Source of the DNA: Virgisporangium ochraceum
GTDB lineage: Bacteria; Actinomycetota; Actinomycetes; Mycobacteriales; Micromonosporaceae
Length of the DNA stretch: 43,783 bases
Assembly (NCBI RefSeq): GCF_016863655.1
Contig: NZ_BOPH01000130.1
Coordinates: 1-43,783, forward strand
Reading direction: 5' to 3'
Shown: positions 23,902 to 31,394 of the stretch, one piece after another
How positions within the stretch are numbered: position 1 is the first letter of the stretch
Layout: each line of letters opens with the position of its first letter
The notes under the pieces: generated by a model
What the model saw: the letters and a program-made list of their open reading frames with translations, nothing else
Database searches by the model: none
What the model was told of the DNA's origin: nothing
Position numbers and translations under genes: made by a program

Positions 23902-24320
23902 GGCTGTGGCTCGGTGTCGGCGCGGCGGTTCATCTCGACGCGGGCGGCGTCCCACTCCATGCCGTAGCGGCCGTTGCTGCCTTCCCACCGGGAGGCGAGT
24001 TCATCCCAGAACACGGTGTGCACGTTGTACCGGCCGCCGTCGGAGGTGACCGCGACACCACGAGCAGAGGCGCCGCCGTCGACGTGTCCGTATCGGATGA
24101 ACGCCACCACCGGACGGGCCGCGACACGGCGTGGCGCAGCCATGTTCAGCCGACGCAGCAGCGCGACGAGCGCATCGATGCTGTGCGGTCCACAGGATCG
24201 GGCGACAGCGTGCACTGCGTCACGCAGGGCCTCGTCCGCGCCGAGGGACGTTGCGCCGCCAACGATCGCTGCGAGCGTTTCCGCTCGCGCAGCGCCGTTC
24301 GGTGCCTGGTGGAGGTCCAC
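23898..24320 (-). CDS. Hypothetical protein of the accessory block
   Basis: A 140-residue protein. A GTG at 24320 has AGAAGGGAG 6 bases upstream and is preferred to the ATG at 24338, which abuts a hairpin. The first half is helical (AETLAAIVGG, ALRDAVHAVARS, SIDALVALLRRLNMA) and the second is beta-rich (ARPVVAFIRYGHVDGG, GRYNVHTVFWDELASR), with an even number of strands suggested. It is co-translated with the next gene through GTGA. No family is recognised. Confidence 0.6.
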   Translation of the reverse strand: MDLHQAPNGAARAETLAAIVGGATSLGADEALRDAVHAVARSCGPHSIDALVALLRRLNMAAPRRVAARPVVAFIRYGHVDGGASARGVAVTSDGGRYNVHTVFWDELASRWEGSNGRYGMEWDAARVEMNRRADTEPQP

Positions 24321-24338
24321 AATTGGCTCCCTTCTCAT

Positions 24339-24360
24339 GTCTCCGGCGGTCACCGGAGAC
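24339..24360 (-). other. Hairpin in the leader of the 140-residue gene
   Basis: GTCTCCGG and CCGGAGAC are perfect 8-base arms around a 6-base loop. In the transcript the stem ends directly before the ATG at 24338, and the preferred GTG with its ribosome-binding site lies just beyond. It could be a second terminator for the upstream gene or a leader element affecting translation. Confidence 0.4.
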
Positions 24361-24413
24361 GCAAGGCGGCCCGCACGAAGGGTTGCCAGCCACCTGACGT
24401 CTCCGCCGCCGCA

Positions 24414-24443
24414 CCCGGCCGCACCTCCACGGATGCGGCCGGG
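24414..24443 (-). terminator. Hairpin terminator after the DUF932 gene
   Basis: The arms 24414-24423 and 24434-24443 are perfectly complementary over 10 bases with a 10-base loop, 15 bases beyond the DUF932 stop on the minus strand. Confidence 0.55.
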
Positions 24444-24457
24444 CATTGCGACCGGGG

Positions 24458-25444
24458 TCATACGGACAGCAGGTCGAAGGCGCGGGTCTTCAGTTCGGCG
24501 ACCGGTGCGGACACGGCCCGGTTCGCGCGCAGCGTCGCGTCTTTGGCCGGGGCGTAGTGGTCGAGGTATTCGGTGATGGCCTGGTATCCGGCCCACCGGG
24601 TGCCCTTGATCGCGGCCTGGGTGTCGGCGTCGCGGATGAGGTACCGCAGCGTGGAGGCGCGCTTTTTGTGGTTGTTCTTCGTCTGGTCGGTCGCGTTGTC
24701 GGCGAGGGGCCACAGGTCGGCGACGACCTTCTCAAACTCGCCCATGGTCAAGGTGGCGTTGAGCATCTTTTCGGCCTCGGTCTGGAAGCCGTCGAGGTAA
24801 CGCCACATGAGGCCCATCGCCTCGCGGGCCTGCGAGATCTGGGTGCGCACGTTGGAGGTGTGCCGGAAGACGTAGTGGCCTTTGCTGTGCGAGATGGCGG
24901 CGCGTTGGGTGTTGGCGCACACGACGCGGATGGGGCTTGCGTCCACGCGCAGGGCGGAGGTGCCGTCGTGGGAGGTGGTCGCGCACAGGTAGAGGTCCAT
25001 GTTGTCGACTCCGGCGATCTGCATCGCGGTCGGCAGCTTCATGGTGATGAAGACCATGCGGCCGTTGCGCAGGGAGCCGGCCGTTTCGAAGTGGGCGCCG
25101 GCTTCGTCGACGAGGCGGTTGAGGACTTCGGCGGCTTCCTCGTTCTGGACGGTGGTGTAGTCGGTGCCGACGATGCCCAGATACTCGGTCTGGCCGGTGA
25201 AGATGTTCGTGCGGACGGTCATGCGCCGGTCCGGGGCCTCGATGATGGTGATGCCGTCGGCGGTGGTCTCGACGCCCTGTACGTGGATCTTGCGGACCTT
25301 CCAGCCGCCGAGGAACGCCTTGGCCATCACGTCTTCGGCGGTCATGCAGTCGTCGGTGACGGTGCCGAGCCGGTGCCACGCGGAGACGCGGGCGGAGACG
25401 AAGGCGGCCTGCCCGTTAGCGGCGATTTCCAGTTCGTGTGCCAT
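24458..25444 (-). CDS. DUF932 plasmid/phage-type protein
   Basis: A 328-residue protein. ATG 25444 is preceded by GGAAAGGGA and starts MAHELEIAANGQAAF; the longer frame begins earlier without a site. The body matches the DUF932/TIGR03299 phage- and plasmid-like family: SARVSAWHRLGTVTDDCMTA at the start, then EYLGIVGTDYTTVQNEEAAE and VFRHTSNVRTQISQA near the middle. Family members occur in plasmids, prophages and integrative elements of actinomycetes, often near replication or antirestriction genes, but their biochemical role is not established. Confidence 0.85.
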   Translation of the reverse strand: MAHELEIAANGQAAFVSARVSAWHRLGTVTDDCMTAEDVMAKAFLGGWKVRKIHVQGVETTADGITIIEAPDRRMTVRTNIFTGQTEYLGIVGTDYTTVQNEEAAEVLNRLVDEAGAHFETAGSLRNGRMVFITMKLPTAMQIAGVDNMDLYLCATTSHDGTSALRVDASPIRVVCANTQRAAISHSKGHYVFRHTSNVRTQISQAREAMGLMWRYLDGFQTEAEKMLNATLTMGEFEKVVADLWPLADNATDQTKNNHKKRASTLRYLIRDADTQAAIKGTRWAGYQAITEYLDHYAPAKDATLRANRAVSAPVAELKTRAFDLLSV

Positions 25445-25672
25445 GGCGATTTCCCTTTCCCTGGTTGGGTTTGCGGTGTCGTCGGGTGTTGCCGACAGCA
25501 CTAATGCTGACTACTTCCGGGGGTGTGGTCGAGCCGCGCTCGGCGATGCCTTGAAGGTTTCTGCCGCCAATCTGCGGGCCATCGGACCCGTACGCCCGGT
25601 TGTGCCAGCCCGTTTCTGCGGCGACGACGCACCGGCAGTGTCTGGCCGCAGCAGCACAATCGGCGCGACGTG

Positions 25673-25706
25673 CTGACGGGCGGCGACGTCTGAACGTCGC
25701 CGCCCG
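25673..25706 (-). terminator. Strong hairpin terminator between the Cys-motif genes and DUF932
   Basis: Perfect 15-base arms (25673-25687 and 25692-25706) with a 4-base loop lie 20 bases beyond the stop of the gene at 25727 on the minus strand. The rest of the 282-base gap upstream of DUF932 (25445-25726) holds no gene I can support; it should contain the DUF932 promoter. Confidence 0.7.
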
Positions 25707-25726
25707 TCGATCAGTCGGACTGTTCA

Positions 25727-26026
25727 CTACGAGGTCCGCGTGCTGACGCCTTGTCGGCACGTCTCGCAGCGGCAGCCGTACGTGCGGTACGCCGCGACGC
25801 TGCCGTGCTCGAACCGGCGAACGAAGTAGTCGGCGCGCCAGTCGGGCAGACACGTGCGGCAGATCGTGTCGAGGTGTTCACACCAGTCCGGGTGCTCGGT
25901 GCGGGTGGGCCGGTAGACGCCGATCTGCCGTAGCCGGACGCTGCCCGGTGTCGCGTGTTCCTTCAACAACAGTTGCCGCACGTCCCCCGGAATCGACCGG
26001 GTCGGCGAGGTGGCGCACGGCGTCAC
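25727..26026 (-). CDS. Small Cys-motif protein
   Basis: A 99-residue protein. GTG 26026 overlaps the upstream stop as GTGA, which decides the start within a longer open frame. Two cysteine groups are present: DWCEHLDTICRTCLPDW and YGCRCETCRQG, a spacing that suits a zinc-binding fold. The first is followed by ADYFVRRFEHGSVAAYRTY. Similar short proteins are found in actinobacterial mobile elements and phages; the function is unknown. Confidence 0.6.
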   Translation of the reverse strand: MTPCATSPTRSIPGDVRQLLLKEHATPGSVRLRQIGVYRPTRTEHPDWCEHLDTICRTCLPDWRADYFVRRFEHGSVAAYRTYGCRCETCRQGVSTRTS

Positions 26027-26310
26027 GACGCCCGTGTGTACCTGCCGCGCCCCGGCCGGGTGCGCGTGAGGGTTGCCCGGTGCACGGGCCGGACAGCGCG
26101 CAGGGCAGTCACGGTGCACGGGCGGCGGGCTGGCCGGTACCCGGTGGCCCCGACCACGGGGCACAGCGGTTCACCGTCCCTGTGCGACCACGGCGGCCGT
26201 GGCCCGTTAGCCGGTACCCATTGGCGGGGTGGGCATGCGCGGGCCGGTTCATGGCACACCGGGCACACCATCCGCGCGACCACGACACGCCGCCAAGCAA
26301 CGATCTTCAT
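26023..26310 (-). CDS. Small Cys/Pro-rich protein
   Basis: A 95-residue protein from ATG 26310, which has AGGAG with proper spacing. CPVCHEPARACPP near the N-terminus looks like the start of a zinc knuckle; another Cys follows in GEPLCPV. The second half is basic and low-complexity. The stop overlaps the GTG of the next gene. Because the composition is so Arg/Pro-rich, the coding status is less certain than that of its neighbours. Confidence 0.45.
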   Translation of the reverse strand: MKIVAWRRVVVARMVCPVCHEPARACPPRQWVPANGPRPPWSHRDGEPLCPVVGATGYRPARRPCTVTALRAVRPVHRATLTRTRPGRGRYTRAS

Positions 26311-26349
26311 CGAAGGCTCCTGTCCATACGAAGGGGTGAAGGCGTACAT

Positions 26350-26390
26350 GCGCGATCGGTCCGGCCCGTGCGGGGCCGGACCGATCGCGC
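26350..26390 (-). terminator. Strong hairpin terminator after the triple winged-helix gene
   Basis: Perfect 18-base arms (26350-26367 and 26373-26390) surround a 5-base loop, starting 8 bases beyond the stop of the gene at 26398 on the minus strand. It is the longest terminator-like stem in the accessory region and separates this gene from the small Cys-motif genes. Confidence 0.75.
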
Positions 26391-26397
26391 GCCGGTG

Positions 26398-27411
26398 CTA
26401 TTCGGCGCTGTCGTCGCTGTCGCTGCCCGCGTCGGTGGCGGTGGTACGGGCGGCGGTGTAGGTCATCGGGGCATCGGTGACCAGAACGGCCTCACCGGCG
26501 AGGTGCAGCTTGTCCAGGGCGTTGCGGATGGCCCCGCCGGACCGGTTGATCTCCTTCGCGATGGTGGTCGCGGTGAACTCGTGCCCGGGATGCGCGTTCA
26601 GGAAGTCCCGCACGATGGTGCGCAACCCGTTCTTGCCGAGGGTGGGCTGGCCGTCGCTGTTCTGCCCCGGCGCCCCACCGGCCCCGCGACGCACGGGCAC
26701 GCCGTTACGGACGCGGGTGCGGTGACCGCACGTCGGGCACTCAGTCCACGTCGGCACCGCCACGAGGCTGACCGTGGTCAGATCGGCCTCGCCGCGCAGC
26801 CACAGTTCCGGCCCAGTTTCGTCGCCCTCGGCGGCCGGCTTACGCACAGCGGCACCGGCGAGCTCCATCGCGGCCAGAACGCGACCCACGATGGCCGCGC
26901 GCAGCCCGGACTCGTCGGCAACGTCGGCAGCGCTGACACCGTCGGGGTGGTCACCGAGAACACCCGCAACCATCACGATCTTGAAGTGGTCGGCGGATCC
27001 CACGGGTGCGCCCGACACAGGGGCATCGGCCGGGGTCGCCTCGTCCGGCGTGGACCCGTCCGGGGTCGCCTCATCGGGTGCGGTCTCGGCTGACGCGGTC
27101 TCGTCGGCAGGCTGGCCGGATGGTTCCGCGTCCGGGGCGGCGGTGATCTCGTCGGGCACCTCGTCGGTGTCGCCGGTGGTCGGGGTGGCGGAGGTCCAGA
27201 CGTCGGCAACTTTCCGGTTGCCGTCGGGCGGTCCGGGGTTGCGAGTGGCCGAACCGGCGGCCTCCATGGCGGTCAGCGCGTTCTGGACGGTGGACTGCCC
27301 GAGGTGCGCCGCTTTCGCCAGTGCGCGGGTGGTGACGCCGTCGGGGTGCTCAGCCAGCACACGGGCGACAGTCTCGGCAGCGGTTTCGTTGGTGGTCGTG
27401 TTTTCGGACAT
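26398..27411 (-). CDS. Protein with three winged-helix domains
   Basis: A 337-residue protein. ATG 27411 has GGGAGGC 9 bases upstream. Three similar winged-helix units are seen: residues 14-58 (LAEHPDGVTTRALAKAAHL), 146-192 (LGDHPDGVSAADVADESGL) and 262-312 (LNAHPGHEFTATTIAKEIN). Units 1 and 2 share many identical residues, so they look like an internal duplication. An acidic Pro/Thr/Glu linker (80-140) joins them, and CPTCGH at 225-230 may bind metal. It is most likely a DNA-binding regulator of the mobile element, possibly of partition or transfer genes. It is a single-gene transcript ended by a strong hairpin. Confidence 0.8.
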   Translation of the reverse strand: MSENTTTNETAAETVARVLAEHPDGVTTRALAKAAHLGQSTVQNALTAMEAAGSATRNPGPPDGNRKVADVWTSATPTTGDTDEVPDEITAAPDAEPSGQPADETASAETAPDEATPDGSTPDEATPADAPVSGAPVGSADHFKIVMVAGVLGDHPDGVSAADVADESGLRAAIVGRVLAAMELAGAAVRKPAAEGDETGPELWLRGEADLTTVSLVAVPTWTECPTCGHRTRVRNGVPVRRGAGGAPGQNSDGQPTLGKNGLRTIVRDFLNAHPGHEFTATTIAKEINRSGGAIRNALDKLHLAGEAVLVTDAPMTYTAARTTATDAGSDSDDSAE

Positions 27412-27862
27412 GGCGAACTGCCTCCCGTAGGAATGGCGGAAATGCGACCCGGAATACCGCGTATCGCGATTCGTTGATTCCGGTTCGGCGGGCCGCTGTT
27501 GCGGCCCCACGTCCATGGACGCTCGGTGCCGATGGGTTTGTCAACATCGACGTCCAAGACTCTTTCCATAGACCCATTCCCACAGTCGACGGATAGCTCG
27601 ATTGCACATGACAGTGGCGCACATCCGTGTGATGCGGCACCCTGTGATTGCGGTGAACGGCCACAGGGACGGAGCCGCAGGGCCGGGATAGGCGCATGTT
27701 CCGGTGGGCCCTGCGACGCCGTATAGGACTCGATTCGCAGCGCCTCGACGGACGTGCTCGATTTCGTCGCATTGTCAACGGCGTCGCACGGTGCTCAATT
27801 TCACGGCGCGATTCGGGTGGATCGGATCGATCCGATTACGCGCTATATGAAACGTAGCAACG
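27412..27862. promoter_or_regulatory. Gene-free, AT-richer region between the winged-helix gene and the transfer operon
   Basis: I see no convincing gene in these 451 bases, which are AT-richer than the flanks. A perfect 16-base palindrome (ATCGGATCGATCCGAT) lies at 27821-27836, 26 bases beyond the stop of the M23 gene. CGATT occurs repeatedly (near 27464, 27598, 27729, 27761 and 27809). The promoter of the winged-helix gene must lie here; the palindrome could be an operator or a weak terminator. Confidence 0.4.
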
Positions 27863-28918
27863 TCAGATTGATACGCCTCGGTACCGCAGAAATCCGGCCG
27901 GTTCAATTGCGTTCGCCTCAGTCGCCGGATAGCCGGAGTGGACCTCAAAGTGAAGGTGTGGGCCGGATGAGTTGCCGGATGAGCCGACGAGGCCGATCGG
28001 CTGGCCGGCGGTCACGGTTTGCCCGACGGTCACGGCGGGTTGGCGCACCATGTGGCAGTAACGGGTCACCACGTCACCGGTGGGCTGGCCGGGGTGTCGG
28101 ATCTGGACGTACCATCCGCACCCGCCGATCTGCGGGTTGCCGTCCACATCGCAGGGCAGGGTGCCGCCGGTCGGCGTGTACGAGCGGCCGGCCACGTTGC
28201 ACAGCACCGTGACCACGACACCGGCCGAGGCCGCGCGGATCAGGGTGTGGCGGGGTGCGCCGATGTCGATCCCGTCGTGCCCCGGCCGCGACGAGGTGCG
28301 GAACCCGGACACGACCGGCCCGGGAACGGGTCGCACCCATCCGGACGCACTGACCGCCACCGGGTCACATCCGGGCAGGGTTCCGCCGGTGTAGGCGGTC
28401 ACGATGGCCGTAGCCGGTTGCTCGTCGTCGGCGTAGGCGTCCGGGTAGGCGCTGCCCTGGACGGCCTGCGCGGCCTCGGTGAGCGGCAGCGTCTGCCAGT
28501 CCGGCACCCGCAGCAAGGCCTCGTAGAACCGGGTCGCGGCGTAGTCCGGGTCGAGGAGTTGCGCGGGGGTGCCCCATCCCTGTGATGGGCGTTGCTGGAA
28601 CAGTCCGACCGAGTCCCGGTCGCCAGATGAAAGGCTGATCAGACCGGACTCCTGCCGTGCGGTCGCGACCGCGATCACCCATCCCCGCACCGGAACGCGC
28701 ATCCGCGCACCGACAGCCACGATCGCGGCAGCGTTGCTGGTCTGCTCGGCGGTGAGCCCCGCCGGTGTCGCATTCGGGGCGGTCACGGTCGCGGCGCACA
28801 GTCCGCCGGTGCCTGCGGTGCCGCCGAACAGCAGTGACGCGATACCGGCCCCGGCCGCGCCGATGATGACCACGACGGCCAGCACGATGGTCACGGCGAG
28901 CGTGATCACTCGTCCCAT
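27863..28918 (-). CDS. Conjugation-associated cell-wall hydrolase (transglycosylase-like + M23)
   Basis: A 351-residue protein from ATG 28918. A membrane or signal anchor (residues 4-30) is followed by a lysozyme-like part with the probable catalytic Glu90 (ATARQESGLISLS, then DSVGLFQQRPSQGWG), resembling VirB1-type transglycosylases. The C-terminal half is an M23/LytM peptidase: H214 and D218 (GHDGIDIG), H289 (YCHM) and H321/H323 (HLHFEVH), the expected zinc ligands. It should open peptidoglycan locally for the secretion channel. It overlaps the replication-relaxation gene by 13 bases and is last in the transfer operon. Confidence 0.85.
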   Translation of the reverse strand: MGRVITLAVTIVLAVVVIIGAAGAGIASLLFGGTAGTGGLCAATVTAPNATPAGLTAEQTSNAAAIVAVGARMRVPVRGWVIAVATARQESGLISLSSGDRDSVGLFQQRPSQGWGTPAQLLDPDYAATRFYEALLRVPDWQTLPLTEAAQAVQGSAYPDAYADDEQPATAIVTAYTGGTLPGCDPVAVSASGWVRPVPGPVVSGFRTSSRPGHDGIDIGAPRHTLIRAASAGVVVTVLCNVAGRSYTPTGGTLPCDVDGNPQIGGCGWYVQIRHPGQPTGDVVTRYCHMVRQPAVTVGQTVTAGQPIGLVGSSGNSSGPHLHFEVHSGYPATEANAIEPAGFLRYRGVSI

Positions 28919-29799
28919 CGAGTGCCGCCTACCGTGGCCCCGGGAAGGTCGGTCAGCGTGACGCGTCCGGCCCGGCCGGGCACGTGCCACACCGGGCCAG
29001 CGGGGCCACCGTGACCGATGGCGTGGTCGGCAGCGCCGGTCGCGACGGTGAGGCCGTCGGGTAGCCCGGTGCGTGCGATCAGCGCGTGCAGGTTGGCCTC
29101 GCGGACCGCCGTGGGTAGCCAGAACAGCACCGGGTAGGCGCGGCGGGGGCCGAGGTTGGCGTAGCCGTCCACTTTGGACACTACCCGGTGTAGCGGTTCG
29201 GTGCCGAGGTCGACCTCGAGCCAGAACGGCACCCGCTGACCCGCCGCCACCCACACCCCGTGCCCGTCCGGGCGGATGAGACCGCCGCACGCCTCGCGGC
29301 AGCGTGCCTCGTTCCACCACCGGGCCAGCCCCACGCCGTCGCGGGTACGCGCGTACGCGGTGAGCGCGACGAAGAACCCATTCACGGCCAACAGGTGACT
29401 CAACGTCGGGGATGTCGCGAGCCGCGCGGTTGCGTCGCGGACGGCGAACGGGCGCGGCATCGGCTCACCCCGACTGGCCGCGACGATCGCGGCCCCGAGC
29501 GGGCCGACCGTCCAGCGCCAGGATTGTGACCCGGGTCGGTGGTAGTGCCGGAACCGGTCGAGTACGCCTCGGCGGTGCAGGTCGGACAGCCGGTTACGGG
29601 CTCGGCCGACGGAGGTGAAGGCGAGGTCGGTGATCTGGCCGGTGGTGAACGTGCGGTGCTGGTCGAGCAGGTCGAGCAGCTGGCGGTCGCGGGGCGTGAT
29701 GCGGGACAGCTCGTCGGCCACCGCGGTCGCCGTCAGGTGAGCCGTGGGGCCGGCGGCTGTCGTGCTGGGTTTGATGTCTATCAGTCGGTTCCGTTCCAC
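28906..29799 (-). CDS. Replication-relaxation family protein
   Basis: A 297-residue protein resembling the PF13814 'replication-relaxation' family: winged-helix start (RITPRDRQLLDLLDQHRTFT, VGRARNRLSDLHRRGVLDRF), WRWTVGPLGAAIVAASRG, SHLLAVNGFFVALTAYAR, and the mixed C-terminal domain (PDGHGVWVAAGQRVPFWLEV, VDGYANLG). Family members occur in actinobacterial plasmids and integrative conjugative elements and are thought to act on DNA at transfer or replication; the mechanism is not established, and no relaxase Tyr/His motif is seen. It overlaps both neighbours (19 and 13 bases). Confidence 0.85.
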   Translation of the reverse strand: MERNRLIDIKPSTTAAGPTAHLTATAVADELSRITPRDRQLLDLLDQHRTFTTGQITDLAFTSVGRARNRLSDLHRRGVLDRFRHYHRPGSQSWRWTVGPLGAAIVAASRGEPMPRPFAVRDATARLATSPTLSHLLAVNGFFVALTAYARTRDGVGLARWWNEARCREACGGLIRPDGHGVWVAAGQRVPFWLEVDLGTEPLHRVVSKVDGYANLGPRRAYPVLFWLPTAVREANLHALIARTGLPDGLTVATGAADHAIGHGGPAGPVWHVPGRAGRVTLTDLPGATVGGTRWDE

Positions 29800-31394
29800 C
29801 AGTCCTCCTCCTCAGCGCCGACCTGCGGGAAGGCCGCGCCGGTGGGGGCGTGTTGACCCGGGTGTTCACCGCTCGGCGACCAGATGTGAGAAGCCTCCTG
29901 AGGGTTCTCGTGAGATCCCTCGCCCCGTGTGTTCGCAGTCAGGTCGAAGTTGCTCCGCTGACGGCCCGTCGCAGCGTGATCGAGAGCCGGCTCGCCGGCG
30001 CCGGACTCGTCCTCGGAGATCGCCGCGGCGTCACCGAGCAGCCGGCGGCGGGCCTTGGTCTCCAGACCCGTGTTTGCCTGGGCTGCCTTCCGGAGTGCGT
30101 CGGCGCGGCCGGGAACAGGTCCGGGCGGTGCGAGTGTGTCGGCGGTGACCGGGGCGACGATCCGGCCACCGGCGACGGGCCGCAGCACGACTTCGAACCC
30201 GCCGAGGCGGATCAGGTCGCCGTCGTTGAGCCAGGGCCGGACATGATGGGCCTGGTCGACGGCGTCCTTCGGGGCGAGGGCGAAGTAGACCTTGTTACGG
30301 GCGTTGGCGTCGATGGCCTCCGCCATGCCGGACGACAGTTGGCCAAGGTACTGGTGGGCGAGGACGAAGCTGGTGTGCAGCCCGCGGGCCTCGGCCAGGG
30401 CGTCGTCGATGCCGATGGGCAGGTGCAGGAAGTTGTGGCACTCGTCGAGATAGACGGCACAGTCGAGCCGATCCTTCTCGGGGATGCGGGCGCGGGCGGC
30501 GGTGGCCTGCCACAGCCCGGCCAGCAGCAGGGACCCGATCAGGCGGGTGCCGTCCTCACCGATGACGCCCTTTGGCAGGCGGCACAGCAGGACGCCGCCG
30601 TCGAGGATGTCGGCGAACCGGAACGTCGTCGCCGGCACGCCGAACAGCGCCGTGGCGAGAGGGTGGGCCAGGACGAGGCGGAGCCGGGACAGCAGCGGTG
30701 CGGTGAGGCCGGCCCGGTGGCCGGCCGGCAGCGCGTTGAACCCGTCCCAGAACTCGGCCAAAGTGGTCGCTTCCCATGATCCGAGCCGCTCCGACACCAC
30801 TGCGACCCTGCGGGTACGCCACTTCTGGTCGGACAGCAGCCGTGGCAGCTGGCCGAGGGTTGAGCCGGGGAGGTGGGCGAGGGTGAGGAGGCCGTGGTAG
30901 CAGATGTCGGCGGTGCGGTGGCCCCACCACCGCGCCCACACCTTCGCCATCACCGACGTGGCCGCCGCAGCGACGTCGTGCGGGCGGCCGCCGTGCACCG
31001 CTGGGTCGAGTAGGTTCATCGCCGGCGGCGCCGTCGTCTCGTCGGGGTCGACGATGACGAGACGGTCGCCGCACGAGCGCGGAAGCCGGTCGAGGAGGTC
31101 GCGGATCAGGTCGCCTTTGGCCGGGTCGAACGCGGCCACCCCGTGGCCGGCGTTGACGTCGTCGAGGATCATCCGCAGTAGCAGCGACGTCTTGCCGGTT
31201 CCTGTCGGGCCGCAGACGTGGATGTGGTGCCGGCAGTCCGTCTGGGAGATCCCGACCCGCACCGACCGTCCGGCATTCGCCGTTCCGATCACCTTGCCGC
31301 CCGGCCCTGTCCGCAACTGCGGCGGCACGATGTTCAGCCGCGTGGCGTGGCGAGGAGTAGCAGCCGAGGGTTCGGCGGTCACGACGCGGTCCAT
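29781..31394 (-). CDS. VirD4/TraD-like coupling ATPase
   Basis: A 537-residue protein. ATG 31394 is chosen because the sequence upstream in this frame is a shadow of the preceding gene; the overlap is 16 bases. Walker A GPTGTGKTSLLL starts at residue 62. AAFDPAKGDLIRDLL and a Walker B, CAVYLDECHNFL, follow, then a motif FVLAHQYLGQLSSGM typical of type IV coupling and TraG/TraD-like proteins. No N-terminal membrane helix is obvious, so it is a soluble-type coupling protein, as in some Gram-positive systems. It would bring DNA to the channel. The polar 110-residue C-terminal tail may bind the substrate complex. Confidence 0.85.
   Translation of the reverse strand: MDRVVTAEPSAATPRHATRLNIVPPQLRTGPGGKVIGTANAGRSVRVGISQTDCRHHIHVCGPTGTGKTSLLLRMILDDVNAGHGVAAFDPAKGDLIRDLLDRLPRSCGDRLVIVDPDETTAPPAMNLLDPAVHGGRPHDVAAAATSVMAKVWARWWGHRTADICYHGLLTLAHLPGSTLGQLPRLLSDQKWRTRRVAVVSERLGSWEATTLAEFWDGFNALPAGHRAGLTAPLLSRLRLVLAHPLATALFGVPATTFRFADILDGGVLLCRLPKGVIGEDGTRLIGSLLLAGLWQATAARARIPEKDRLDCAVYLDECHNFLHLPIGIDDALAEARGLHTSFVLAHQYLGQLSSGMAEAIDANARNKVYFALAPKDAVDQAHHVRPWLNDGDLIRLGGFEVVLRPVAGGRIVAPVTADTLAPPGPVPGRADALRKAAQANTGLETKARRRLLGDAAAISEDESGAGEPALDHAATGRQRSNFDLTANTRGEGSHENPQEASHIWSPSGEHPGQHAPTGAAFPQVGAEEEDWWNGTD

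Noticed and set aside
24446..25504. A 352-codon plus-strand frame opposite DUF932
   Set aside because: DUF932 on the minus strand is well supported; this frame is its antisense shadow.
27412..27862. Possible CRISPR or tandem repeat array in the AT-richer gap
   Set aside because: Only 5-base words recur; there is no constant repeat-spacer unit.
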